DNA of 64,000 bases. It comes from Labilithrix luteola (lineage in GTDB: Bacteria > Myxococcota_A > Polyangia > Polyangiales > Polyangiaceae). The stretch spans positions 992,001-1,056,000 of the forward strand of contig NZ_CP012333.1 in assembly GCF_001263205.1 (NCBI RefSeq), given 5' to 3'. Positions within the stretch are counted from its first letter, which is position 1; each line of letters starts with the position of its first letter. The notes under the pieces are model-generated. The model was not told the origin of the DNA. It saw only the letters and a program-made list of their open reading frames with translations, and ran no database searches. A program made the translations under genes and the position numbers. Positions 1-8,087 of this stretch are shown here, in pieces.

Positions 1-164
1 GGCTCGCCTATCTCGGTGCCCGGAGGAACGTTGTCGGGCGGTCCATCGGGGTTGGACGTATCGAACCCCGACGAGCCCGGAAATACCCCGCTCGAACATC
101 CTGCCATGACGGCCAACGTTCCAAGGAGGAGACCTCCCAACCCGCACGTGTGTCTCGTCTTCAT
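1..164 (-). CDS. Lipoprotein, N-terminal fragment (runs off window)
   Basis: Only the first ~54 codons lie in the window; the gene continues beyond base 1. The ATG at 164 follows a good ribosome-binding site (AGAGGGG on the minus strand, just upstream). The product opens with a Lys/Arg-containing n-region, a hydrophobic stretch and the lipobox VMAGC-SS, so it should be a lipid-anchored envelope protein. The visible mature part is low-complexity Gly/Pro/Asp/Ser, typical of the linker behind myxobacterial lipoproteins. It is transcribed in the same direction as the di-heme cytochrome gene upstream, 74 bp away, so the two could be co-transcribed. Function cannot be judged from this fragment. Confidence 0.7.
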   Translation of the reverse strand, partial: MKTRHTCGLGGLLLGTLAVMAGCSSGVFPGSSGFDTSNPDGPPDNVPPGTEIGE

Positions 165-238
165 GGTCGAGTCCCCTCTTTGCGAATGCACGGCGCGAAT
201 CCCATTCGGCTTGTCGACGCGGATGAAACTCTATCGAA

Positions 239-2152
239 TCAAAGGGACTCGAGATACGCGATCAAATCCCCAATTTGCGTATCCGTGAGTGACGACGTGT
301 GGCCGTGGAAGTCACCACCACCGCAGGCACCGAAGCGGTCGCGAAGCGTGGTGGCGCAGCCGTCGTGCAAGAACGGCGCACGGGCGCCGACGCCAACCAG
401 CGGCGGAACCTGGAAGGCCCCTCCAGTACCGACGTCGACGGTCATCGAATTCGTGAATTGCGCCCCGGAATGGCACGTCGAGCAGCCCACGTTGGAATCT
501 TGGAAAAGGCTCTTTCCACGGGCGACGGCAAGGTCGTCGAGAATCCCCGATTTGGCGGGCGCGGGAAGCGCGAAGAGCCAGCTCTGGAGAGCGTTCTTCT
601 GGTCCTGCGCGAGCACCGGACCGCTCATTCGTCCGGTCATCACGTCGTCGGTGAGGCGCCCGAGGTCGCTCTCTTCGCCATTCCAGTGATACGGGGCCGT
701 GCCGGCGAGCGTGCCGTGCATCGAAGGCGTGCGGCGCGTGCCGATCTTGTCGAAGTCCCACACGTGGCCATCGTCGCCGCCTTCTCCGTGGCACGACGCA
801 CAGGCAAGGCCCGCTCCGGAGTTCGAATGGAAGATGGCGTGTCCGGTGTCTTCGCGGCTCGTATCGTCGAGCGGAATGACGAGGTTGGTCGGCGGAATGA
901 CAAGCGAGGCAGGCTCACGCGATTGAACCACGAAGGAGTCTTGATAGGCCGCGACCGAAGTGGCCTGTCCCGTGATCTCGACCGGTATTGGGAGATTGCA
1001 GACGCCGTCCTCTATCGACTTTCTGTCGCTGGCAATGACGTAAACTTGCGCCAGGCCTGGCGTATGCCCGTTTCCAGCGGCCACGACCGCATAGCCTGCC
1101 TTGACCTTCGCAACGTCGACAGGCAGCACGACATTGGTCGGCAGGAGATAGGTCCGGTCACTCGCCGCGCGTAGCATCGACGTGGTGCTCTTGTGAATTT
1201 GACACCCGTCGACGTCGCCGCCCCCTGGAGAACCGTTGCCGCCATAGCCGCCAGGCGAGGTGCTCAGCGGGGCGCGCGATGCGAGCTGATGGAGCACGAC
1301 GGGCAGCGTCGTATCGTCGCCCGTCGAGGCGTCGACAGGAGCTGCCGCCGACGGCGAGATCATTCGCCACGCGAGTGTCGCCTCGACCATCGGATCGTCA
1401 ACGACGGCAATCGACGCCTGAAGGACGCCCTCCGTCGTCAGCTCGAAGATTTTGGCCGAACGGAATTGACTCACGAAGATGCGATCACCGAGGACGACCA
1501 CGTCGCGAAGATCGCGCTCGAGTGTGGTGAAGGCGACCTTGGCGCCGTCGGGCGCAGGCGGCAATGCAGCAACTTGACCGTCGGCACAGGCCACGAGCAG
1601 CCGGCTCCGATTCTTGTCGAATGCGATGCCGCGAGGTGCGGGGCAAACGTCGCGCCGAGCGAGCAGCGTTCCCGTCGCGATGTCGATCGTCGCGACGGCA
1701 CCACCACGCCGAAGCACGACGTGCGCGCGGCCGGCATCGTCGACGACGACACGACCAGGCTCGTCGTGTTTGCCGAGGAAGACCTTCTTGACGGTTCGGT
1801 CGGAGAGCGTGACCACGTAAACCTGGTCGCGATCCGGATCGGCGGCGACGGCGACGCCGTCCTCGGTCACGAGCAGCGTTCCTCCCGACAGCGGAGGCGG
1901 CGCGTCGGCCTGGATGACCGTGCGGCCGAACTGCGGTAGCAAGCCACTCGACGGCGTCGGCGGCCTCGACGTGGGCGAGGGTGCCGCGGAATCATCTTCC
2001 GGGAAGTGTCGCGGCCACGGCGAGTCCTCGTCGTTCGGGGCCGGGCCGACCGGTGAGGACGATTGGCTCGAGCAGCCCGCGGCGACGGCGCCGACGACGA
2101 GAGTTGCCAGGACGACCCCGCGCGCCCAACTGCTACGTCCAATCCCCCTCAT
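239..2152 (-). CDS. Di-heme cytochrome c (MauG/CCP-like) lipoprotein with beta-propeller-like N-terminus
   Basis: A 637-aa product. The frame is open further upstream, but the ATG at 2152 begins a clear SPII signal peptide (hydrophobic stretch ending VAAGC-SS), so this start is chosen. After a Pro/Ser-rich linker, residues ~80-330 contain repeated DRDQVYVVTL / FDKNRSRLLVAC type strands typical of YVTN/NHL beta-propellers. The C-terminal third has two c-type heme sites, CASCH (~451-455) and CSTCH (~557-561), spaced as in bacterial di-heme cytochrome c peroxidase/MauG proteins, plus a distal His/Met-rich region. Known members reduce peroxide or oxidise protein or small substrates in the periplasm; the substrate here is unknown. 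Cytochrome c maturation would be needed. The family is clear; peroxidase activity is inferred. Confidence 0.8.
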   Translation of the reverse strand: MRGIGRSSWARGVVLATLVVGAVAAGCSSQSSSPVGPAPNDEDSPWPRHFPEDDSAAPSPTSRPPTPSSGLLPQFGRTVIQADAPPPLSGGTLLVTEDGVAVAADPDRDQVYVVTLSDRTVKKVFLGKHDEPGRVVVDDAGRAHVVLRRGGAVATIDIATGTLLARRDVCPAPRGIAFDKNRSRLLVACADGQVAALPPAPDGAKVAFTTLERDLRDVVVLGDRIFVSQFRSAKIFELTTEGVLQASIAVVDDPMVEATLAWRMISPSAAAPVDASTGDDTTLPVVLHQLASRAPLSTSPGGYGGNGSPGGGDVDGCQIHKSTTSMLRAASDRTYLLPTNVVLPVDVAKVKAGYAVVAAGNGHTPGLAQVYVIASDRKSIEDGVCNLPIPVEITGQATSVAAYQDSFVVQSREPASLVIPPTNLVIPLDDTSREDTGHAIFHSNSGAGLACASCHGEGGDDGHVWDFDKIGTRRTPSMHGTLAGTAPYHWNGEESDLGRLTDDVMTGRMSGPVLAQDQKNALQSWLFALPAPAKSGILDDLAVARGKSLFQDSNVGCSTCHSGAQFTNSMTVDVGTGGAFQVPPLVGVGARAPFLHDGCATTLRDRFGACGGGDFHGHTSSLTDTQIGDLIAYLESL

Positions 2153-2341
2153 CGCGCTCCCCTCTTTTCCGTCCCGCTTCGCGCGGGCAGGTCTGCTTAG
2201 CAAGCACCGCACCACGAGGTCAGCCTTGGAATATCCAGCGGTTCGCGTTTCCGACTTCCGCCAAAGCAGGATCGCCCTGCCATAGCCGGCCTGCCGTGGC
2301 ACAGCCTGAGCCGAGTGGCCCGATCTGCTAAACCAAGGCCG

Positions 2342-3019
2342 ATGGCGGCGCCTGCTCGCGTCTTTCTGCTTTCGCCCGCGAGGCTCGACGGGAAGCGAGG
2401 CGCCATGCTCTTCCGCGAGGGCGCGAGCTTCCCTCTGGCCGCGCAACTTCGCACGATCGAAGGCTGCCCGATCGGCGAGGTCTTCCGCTTCGTGAGCGGC
2501 CTCTACTTTCGCGGCAAACTCGCCTACGCGAACGCGTTCGCCCGTGCGCCTTCGGGTGCCAGCTGGATGGGCAACGGCGCCCTCGTCATCACCCAGAACC
2601 GCGGCCTCGTGCCCGTCACCACCCGCGTCTGCCTCGAGCACCTCGAGGCGTTCTCGAGCACGAACATCCACCCCGACGAGCCGGCCTTCCGCAAGCCACT
2701 CGTGCGCGACGCCAAGCTCGTCTCCGAGAACCTCGCCGCTGCCGACGAGGTCGTCCTACTCGGAAGCATCGCGAGCGCGAAGTACGTCGACGCGCTCCTC
2801 GAGGTGTTCGGCAATCGCCTGCTCTTCCCCGGCGAGTTCGTCGGTCGCGGCGACATGAGCCGCGGAGGTCTGATGCTTCGCGCCGTCGATGCGAAGAAGG
2901 AGCTCTCCTACGTTCCGGTGGCGGGCGCCATCCGCAAGGGCACGCGCCCGCCGAAGCTCACCCCGCGCAAGCGCCATCGCGAGGCCCCGATCCACAAGGC
3001 AGAGCCGGAGTCGAGCTAA
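2342..3019 (+). CDS. Conserved hypothetical protein
   Basis: A 225-aa soluble protein, no signal peptide or membrane segment. The start at 2342 is the second in-frame ATG (the first, 2315, would add nine residues not expected of the core); the only SD-like sequence is a weak AAGG a few bases before 2342. It begins with a short hydrophobic strand (ARVFLLSPARLDGKR) and has acidic or basic blocks such as VLLGSIASAKYVD and EFVGRGDMSRGGLML, the latter giving the impression of a nucleotide- or phosphate-binding loop. The C-terminus is rich in Lys/Arg/Pro. I recall similar uncharacterised proteins in other proteobacteria but cannot name a family. It is divergent from the cytochrome gene, sharing a 189-bp intergenic region. 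Confidence 0.65.
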   Translation: MAAPARVFLLSPARLDGKRGAMLFREGASFPLAAQLRTIEGCPIGEVFRFVSGLYFRGKLAYANAFARAPSGASWMGNGALVITQNRGLVPVTTRVCLEHLEAFSSTNIHPDEPAFRKPLVRDAKLVSENLAAADEVVLLGSIASAKYVDALLEVFGNRLLFPGEFVGRGDMSRGGLMLRAVDAKKELSYVPVAGAIRKGTRPPKLTPRKRHREAPIHKAEPESS

Positions 3020-3061
3020 CTTGCCGCTCGACGCTTGATTGGACCTAAGGCGAGCATACCC

Positions 3062-3526
3062 ATGGATATCCGTATCGACGATTTTCACGGCGCCGAGATC
3101 GCAGCCTTGCTGCAAGAGCATCTCGACGACATGGCGCTGCATTCGCCGCCGGAGAGTATCCATGCGCTCGATCTGGAGAACCTTCGTCGGCCGGAAATCA
3201 CGTTCTGGACGGTCTGGGAGGATGGCGAGTTACTTGGTTGTGGCGCGATCAAACAACTCGACCCCACGCATGGCGAGATCAAGTCGATGCGCACGTCCAG
3301 GCATCATCGACGTAAGGGCGTGGCGAGGCTGATGTTGCAGCATATCCTCGCTGAAGCCGAGCGTCGCCGTTACCAGCGGCTGAGCCTCGAAACCGGCTCG
3401 GCGGCCGCATTCGAGCCGGCGCGGCAGCTGTATGCGCAATTCGGATTCACATCTTGCGGTCCTTTTGCGAATTACGTCGAGGACCCGTACAGCGTGTTCA
3501 TGACGCGGACGTTCAATGCAATTTAG
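3062..3526 (+). CDS. GNAT family N-acetyltransferase
   Basis: A 154-aa single-domain GNAT protein that should transfer an acetyl group from acetyl-CoA to an amine. The ATG at 3062 follows AAGG at suitable spacing; upstream in-frame codons lack one. Motif A of the fold is visible: EIKSMRTSRHHRRKGVARLML, with the R/Q-x-x-G-x-A pyrophosphate-binding loop (RRKGVA) at ~residues 88-93, followed by motif B with LETG and the C-terminal QLYAQFGF strand-helix typical of the family. The conserved E near WEDGELLGCGAIK fits beta-strand 3. It stands alone, at the left edge of a run of small accessory genes. Substrate cannot be predicted. Confidence 0.85.
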   Translation: MDIRIDDFHGAEIAALLQEHLDDMALHSPPESIHALDLENLRRPEITFWTVWEDGELLGCGAIKQLDPTHGEIKSMRTSRHHRRKGVARLMLQHILAEAERRRYQRLSLETGSAAAFEPARQLYAQFGFTSCGPFANYVEDPYSVFMTRTFNAI

Positions 3527-3773
3527 GGCCCTCGCGCGTCGAGCCACGCCGCGGGCCCGGCCCCCGAGCCCCGGGCTTCGAATCTGCGCGACCGAAGACT
3601 CGCTCGGCAGCGTCTAGGTTGTGATCCCGGCATCGAACTCGGACGCTTGGGACCTCGCTGCTGCCGCCGAGCGCCTGTGCCGTCAGTGGCCTGCAGCGCA
3701 ACTCCGTTGCGCTTCGAACGGAGTTCGCGACAGACTCGCGCAAAGGACCGCGTTTCCATTCTAGAGGTAGACG

Positions 3774-4022
3774 ATGAGTTTGCGTCGCATCGAGGAGCGA
3801 TTGGCAATCATCCTGCGGAATGCGGAAGGTTGGCTGCCGAAGGATCAGCTCGATGACATGCAGTCGCTGGTCGCGGCACGTGAGCCAGGCGTGGCGCTGG
3901 AAAACTTCTGGACACAATTAGAGGAATACGACGTTGACGTGCCGGATTCTGTACGCCATGAAATCAAGCAGATCGCGGCGGAGATGGAGATGCGGCCTCC
4001 ACATTGGATCGAACGAGCCTAG
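3774..4022 (+). CDS. Small protein resembling MafI-type immunity proteins
   Basis: An 82-aa, acidic, helix-rich soluble protein without signal peptide. Its middle portion (residues ~38-55, ALENFWTQLEEYDVDVP) strongly recalls the E-x-x-x-ALE-x-L-x-x-QL-x-EYD pattern of MafI family immunity proteins, which neutralise secreted polymorphic toxins of the Maf/Rhs type in other bacteria. The ATG at 3774 follows TAGAGGTAG, an acceptable ribosome-binding site. No toxin gene (Rhs, Maf, CdiA-like) is visible on either side, so it would be an orphan immunity gene kept for protection against related strains. The family call comes from memory of the motif; the immunity role is inference. Confidence 0.55.
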   Translation: MSLRRIEERLAIILRNAEGWLPKDQLDDMQSLVAAREPGVALENFWTQLEEYDVDVPDSVRHEIKQIAAEMEMRPPHWIERA

Positions 4023-4119
4023 CCCGCACGACATATCCATGCGTCGGTCGACCACGTGCCGTAGCCGTGCTCGACGACGACCCGGCGCTCGATAACCTAA
4101 TGGCTTTAGAGAAGGCCTT

Positions 4120-4518
4120 GTGAAGACGAAGCCCGCCCCGCGAACGGACGACAGAGACTTCCAGGTCTGGGAGTACCAGATCAGCCATGGGCAGCTCCTG
4201 ATTCGAAGTCCGAAGGCTCCGGCGACTGGCACCTCTCCGGAGCGACGAACAAACGTCGATCTCATCTTTCTAGGCGTCGAGTACATGAGCCTACCGCGCG
4301 TATTTCGCGGCCTGACGCTGGGTCAGGCTACCGCGGAGGAGCTGCGATTGCTCGAAGCTACCTTGGGCAACGCTCCTGCCCCCGACGACGTGCGGATGTT
4401 GGTCTCCGGCGGGAAACGATTCGCTGTAGTCGCCGCAAGCGTCGACGTCCTGGAGAACGACTGGGACATCTTCGATTCGCCGTTCCAGTTTCGCTCGCAG
4501 TTTCGCGGCGCTCCATAA
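4120..4518 (+). CDS. Hypothetical protein, immunity-like context
   Basis: A 132-aa soluble protein. It starts at a GTG (4120) behind AGAGAAGG; no ATG in frame fits as well. The sequence has alternating hydrophobic strands (FQVWEYQISHGQLLIRSPK, NVDLIFLGVEYMSLP) followed by a helix (TAEELRLLEATLG) and a basic-aromatic strand (KRFAVVAASVDVLEN), suggesting a small alpha/beta fold. I cannot assign a named family. Its position ~100 bp behind the MafI-like gene, same strand, in a cluster of small unrelated proteins fits an orphan immunity cassette, but this is context only. No signal peptide or catalytic motif is visible. Confidence 0.6.
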   Translation: MKTKPAPRTDDRDFQVWEYQISHGQLLIRSPKAPATGTSPERRTNVDLIFLGVEYMSLPRVFRGLTLGQATAEELRLLEATLGNAPAPDDVRMLVSGGKRFAVVAASVDVLENDWDIFDSPFQFRSQFRGAP

Positions 4519-4610
4519 TCTGGGATACGCCCTGAGGGGCGCGATGGCTCACGGGCGGTCAGCAGGCGATGCCTCGTCGGCGTGTACTCGGCCTCGATCC
4601 AGCGCCTGTG

Positions 4611-4630
4611 CAGTGGAGCGCAGTGGAGCG
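4611..4630 (+). repeat. Perfect 10-bp tandem duplication
   Basis: CAGTGGAGCG occurs twice without a gap in the non-coding stretch downstream of the 132-aa hypothetical gene. It may be a replication-slippage scar in decaying sequence. No promoter or binding-site function is evident. Confidence 0.6.
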
Positions 4631-4690
4631 AAACCGGACGCTGGCACCTGACGCGCCCGAGCAATCGAGCGAAGCAAGCGCGCAATGGAA

Positions 4691-4886
4691 GGGGCGCGCT
4701 CGGGGGGCGCGTTTGACTCGCGTTAAGCGCCGTAGCGAACCTTCTCACGATCGCCGGCGGTGAGCGCACGCGCGAGGCCAAAGCGCGTCGCGCGCAGCGC
4801 GACCCGCTCGAGCGCATGCGGTGCGACGATCTCGTGCGTAACGAGGTCGGCGCACGCGAGTCAAACGCGCCCCTCGAGTGCGCCCC
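4691..4886. repeat. 32-bp inverted repeat pair with ~132-bp spacer
   Basis: The arms are 4691-4722 and 4855-4886. The reverse complement of the left arm matches the right arm at 30 of 32 positions (shared core CGCGAGTCAAACGCGCCCC). The spacer is GC-rich, carries no plausible gene, and is purine/pyrimidine-biased around GCGCGTCGCGCGCAGCGC. The pair sits in a 428-bp gene-free gap (4519-4946). The arrangement fits either a small non-autonomous (MITE-like) element or an extended cruciform; no target-site duplication was evident by eye. Confidence 0.6.
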
Positions 4887-4946
4887 GGCACGCTCGATCC
4901 GAGCACGCTGATAGAGTTTCAGTTAGGTCACAAGTAGTGAGGAACC

Positions 4947-5306
4947 ATGAACTTCATTGCGAAGGTGCGAGTGGGCTACGATCAAGGATACGAACTTCAA
5001 GTGTTCGCTACGGATCGCGTGTGGCTGCGGCTAACGCGCGATCCCCAAAGAAACAGCCTCGGGTTCTGGAGTGAGAAGAAACCAGTGGCGGGACACTGGA
5101 TGACAGTGGCGGGTGAGCTCGACGGTCGCCTGAGGGACGCTCCCGTCGATAGTCGGCCCGCGATTGACCGTGCCTGCACCTACTGGCCGGAGGGCTGGGA
5201 CTTCTGGGGTCCGGAGGTGCCGGCACCAATCCGGAGTGAGGTCACCTCCGGCGAAATCGAGAAGGCGGCTGCCGTCGTTGAGGCGTCGCCGTTACCGCGG
5301 AAATAG
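4947..5306 (+). CDS. Hypothetical protein
   Basis: A 119-aa soluble protein with many aromatic residues (WLRLTRD, GFWSEKK, YWPEGWDFWGPEVP) and no signal peptide, membrane segment or recognised motif. The ATG at 4947 is supported by a strong ribosome-binding site, GTGAGGAA, seven to ten bases upstream, so it is likely to be translated. It lies in the same orientation as the two preceding small genes but is separated from them by the inverted-repeat gap. I do not recognise the family. The content and setting would suit a small immunity or stress-type accessory protein, but nothing in the sequence proves that. Confidence 0.6.
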   Translation: MNFIAKVRVGYDQGYELQVFATDRVWLRLTRDPQRNSLGFWSEKKPVAGHWMTVAGELDGRLRDAPVDSRPAIDRACTYWPEGWDFWGPEVPAPIRSEVTSGEIEKAAAVVEASPLPRK

Positions 5307-6201
5307 GTTTGAGACGTCGAACCGATGCTTTCGCGTGGCCGCAGAGGGGGCACCAGCTGTCCGGAATGGCCACCTCGCGGGCAAGGCTCATCTGGTCACT
5401 GGTGTACTCCGGCTGGCGGAGGGGCCGTTCTGAGTCACCGCGTGGTTTCGCGTGATGAACTCCGGGGCCCCCTTCGTGGCGTCCGTTGTGAACGACCGGG
5501 AGCCTGGGTGACGAGCACGGCAGGTCCGTGTGCGTGCCTGAGTGGCCAGCTAGAGAGGTCATGAGATGCATCCGGAAAGCTCGCGGGGGCTCGCGCGTGA
5601 CTAGTCGCTCCCAAGACGCCGTCTACCTTCACGGTCTCCGGGCAAGCTTGCTGCCATGCGTACTCCGCTCCGCCCCCATCAACTGAGGAGAAGAAAGAAA
5701 AACCGAAGAAGAGTGCGTGCTCCGCGAGTCATCGCTCGCGAGCGCTGCTCGCGACTGGACGAGATAGCTCATGGGAGAGCGAGAAGCTCCATCGTCCGGG
5801 ATCAGACGGCGTCACCACGGCGCATCTCCCGATAACGGCGATGGAAGCTGCGCCTCCACTCATGGCAAGTCATGATGTCCGTCTCCGACCCCGCGGAGAA
5901 TCACACCATCACGGGAGCAGAGCGCAAGGCCTTGCTTTAGACGTTCCGTTTCGCAACAAGCCTCCCCGCTATGGGTCGCGGCCGGCTCGACGCTGACGTG
6001 CGTGTCCACTAGTGGTTCAAACATTGGAACACGAATTTGCGAAGCATCCTCCGTAGGGAGGATGGCGGAAAGCATCAACACAAGGTAGACCTCGACACGT
6101 GCACCTCGGTGCAGACCCAAGTCGCGTATGCGCCCCCCTCCCGCAACGCCACGAGGCTTTTGACAGAAGCCCATCACAAGTAGCGCAATCCACGGCAACA
6201 C
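5307..6201. other. Gene-free stretch, ~0.9 kb
   Basis: No open frame here has credible codon use, a ribosome-binding site or a recognisable product; the minus-strand frame near 5860-6237 reads as antisense noise. Base composition shifts from GC-rich to visibly more AT-rich around 5.8 kb. A perfect 8-bp hairpin (CATCCTCC, loop GTAG, GGAGGATG) lies at 6045-6064. The stretch probably represents eroded accessory DNA next to the pseudogenes that follow. Confidence 0.5.
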
Positions 6202-6692
6202 GTGAGCAAGCAATGCCCACCAATTTCGCAGTGGCAATCGAGTTCGGTACGTTGGCTGCTCGTCCTGTCACTCTCTGCGTGCTCGACCGACATAGCGCCG
6301 GCAATCGAGCCACCTAAACACGCATCAACGGCTGAAATTCACGGAAACGGCGAGCTCCCCGATCCCAATGCACCGAAGCGAACTCGACGGCGTTCATCGG
6401 CGCGGGATGTACAGGACACTTGTTGACGCCACCAATCGTCCTTACGGCAAGTCACTGCCTTTTTGAATGCAGAGCGCGTGCTCGACTGCAACTCCAGCGC
6501 ATCTGTTTCGAGCACACGCACTGGACCAAATACGACGCTCGAAGTGGGCGCGATCGTCCTCTCGATAGCAACATCCACCAACCCGCGATATTGCAATACG
6601 CAGACATGCTCCCCGCCGTCGACTACTTGGTCGCAACGATACCAGGCGAGCACCAACACACCCTTCCCATCAAATCAATAAGGTCACTATGA
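6202..6692 (+). pseudogene. Trypsin-like (S1) serine protease remnant, frameshifted and truncated
   Basis: Three pieces in two frames reconstruct the start of a secreted S1 protease. From 6202 one frame encodes a hydrophobic signal ending in the lipobox-like VLSLSAC-STD. Near 6360-6400 the reading must move to the frame encoding GCTGHLLTPPIVLTASHC (6402-6455), which is the strand and active-site His block (TAxHC) of chymotrypsin-fold proteases. Shortly after SHC, around a T-run at 6456-6460, the natural continuation (NAERVLDCNSS, then APSTNP-like segments to ~6681) returns to the first frame. The block with the catalytic Asp and Ser is missing: the sequence runs straight into the next gene at 6689. 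No active enzyme can be made. Confidence 0.6.
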
Positions 6693-7809
6693 AATCATAT
6701 TCCATCAAATCAGCACTACTCACGGCAGCCATCTCCGCTCTCGCTTCAGGATGCGTTGGACAAGATCTAGCCACGGAGGACTCGCAAGAAGAGGTGGACA
6801 GTGTCCGAAGCACAAAGCAGGCCAGCTCGACGGTAATTCCATTTCGATTTATGCTCGCGTCACAGATTAGTGGCGCCACCACTTCAAGCCTTTATCGTGC
6901 CTACGAACTAGGAGCGTGGAGCCTCGTATCGCCAGCAGGCTACGAATCTCTACCTGTCACTTCGCTCAACCAGACAAACACAACAACACCATCCGGTGTC
7001 GGGGTCAGTGGTACGGGTTACGACGTGTTCTACGTCGGCAAGAATCGAACAATGATTCACCACGGCGTCCGCCAGACGACCGGTTCCACGTGGTTCGACG
7101 ACTGGGGTAGCCCTGCAGGGTGGTCGATCTACGGAACGCCGGGCGCAGCGTTCGAGCCAGGAACCGACAATGTCACGGTATTCAGCCTGGGCTATTCTGG
7201 CTCGCAACACGCAATTTTCAGACGAACGTACTCACGACTAAACCAGACTATGAGCAACTGGACCTTTGTTGCGAATGCATATCCAAGTCTGAGTGGAGGT
7301 CGAGTGGGCCTCTCTGCGGTTTCGTGGGCCCCCTCCGCTCAGATGTATTCCTATCAAACACAATCGGTTCAGCATCTAACATGTTGACACATCTCTACTC
7401 GGCGGACGGAGGAACGACGTGGGCGCAGGATCAATGGACAATGCCTGGACCAATTGAAGGACCGGTGAATGCCGTCTCGTCAGGAAGCGGGACATTGAGC
7501 ATCTTTTTCAACACGTTCAGCTCGAACCCATACACATCGACACTGACCCGTCACAACTATTCGGACGGCTTTGGTTTTCACTCGAACAACAAGCTTGGTT
7601 CGCCATGCCCCAATTCAGCCTACGGAGATCTGGGACTCGGTGGTGCCGCGTACAACGTTGACACCAACCAGTTCCAAGTCGACGCGTTTTGCTCATCAAC
7701 CCAAACCGAGTACAAGCGTGTGGGCTCCGCTGGCTGGGTAACTTCCAACATTGCGCCGCCCAGCGGACTGTACACGGGTGCAGCAATGGGAACCTTGGTG
7801 TTCAACTAA
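6689..7809 (+). pseudogene. Exported lipoprotein, single frameshift (pseudogene or sequencing error)
   Basis: The ATG at 6689 follows TAAGGTCACT and opens a lipoprotein signal with lipobox LASGC-VGQ. The first frame reads to a stop at 7385-7387; the continuation (from GSASNMLTHLYSADGG, ~7368 on) lies in another frame and ends at 7809. Joined, this makes about 370 aa of extracellular beta-rich, Thr/Ser/Gly/Asn/Tyr-rich protein with repeated W-containing strands (GAWSLVSP, GSTWFDDWG, GTTWAQDQW) reminiscent of sialidase/propeller-like repeats, though no family can be named. A net -1 shift between ~7350 and 7385 restores the frame. Codon use is more AT-rich than in neighbours, as for the protease remnant just upstream, suggesting common foreign origin. 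Confidence 0.6.
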
Positions 7810-8087
7810 TATCAATCCACCAAGAACCCAGTGCACACCGGTTCACGCTGCTCACACCGATAGACAGTCAACAACTGCCCAAGTGCACGATTTCAACGAC
7901 GGGCGGCCTCGGAGCAAGTTGAAATCCGCAATGAGAGCTTGGAAAGGCACCATGCGCTACTTGCGGTGCGCGGAGCCTGCTCCTCTGGGGTATCGGTCTG
8001 CCCGATGGCCCACTAAAAGCACAATGCCCGCGACCGGGAGTCCGGACACTGGCATTGGTTAGTTATGAATCGGCGACGGATTCGAGA

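Noticed and set aside
5860..6237. A 125-aa minus-strand frame with a hydrophobic start
   Set aside because: No SD, no recognisable domain; overlaps the protease remnant on the other strand in AT-rich decayed DNA.
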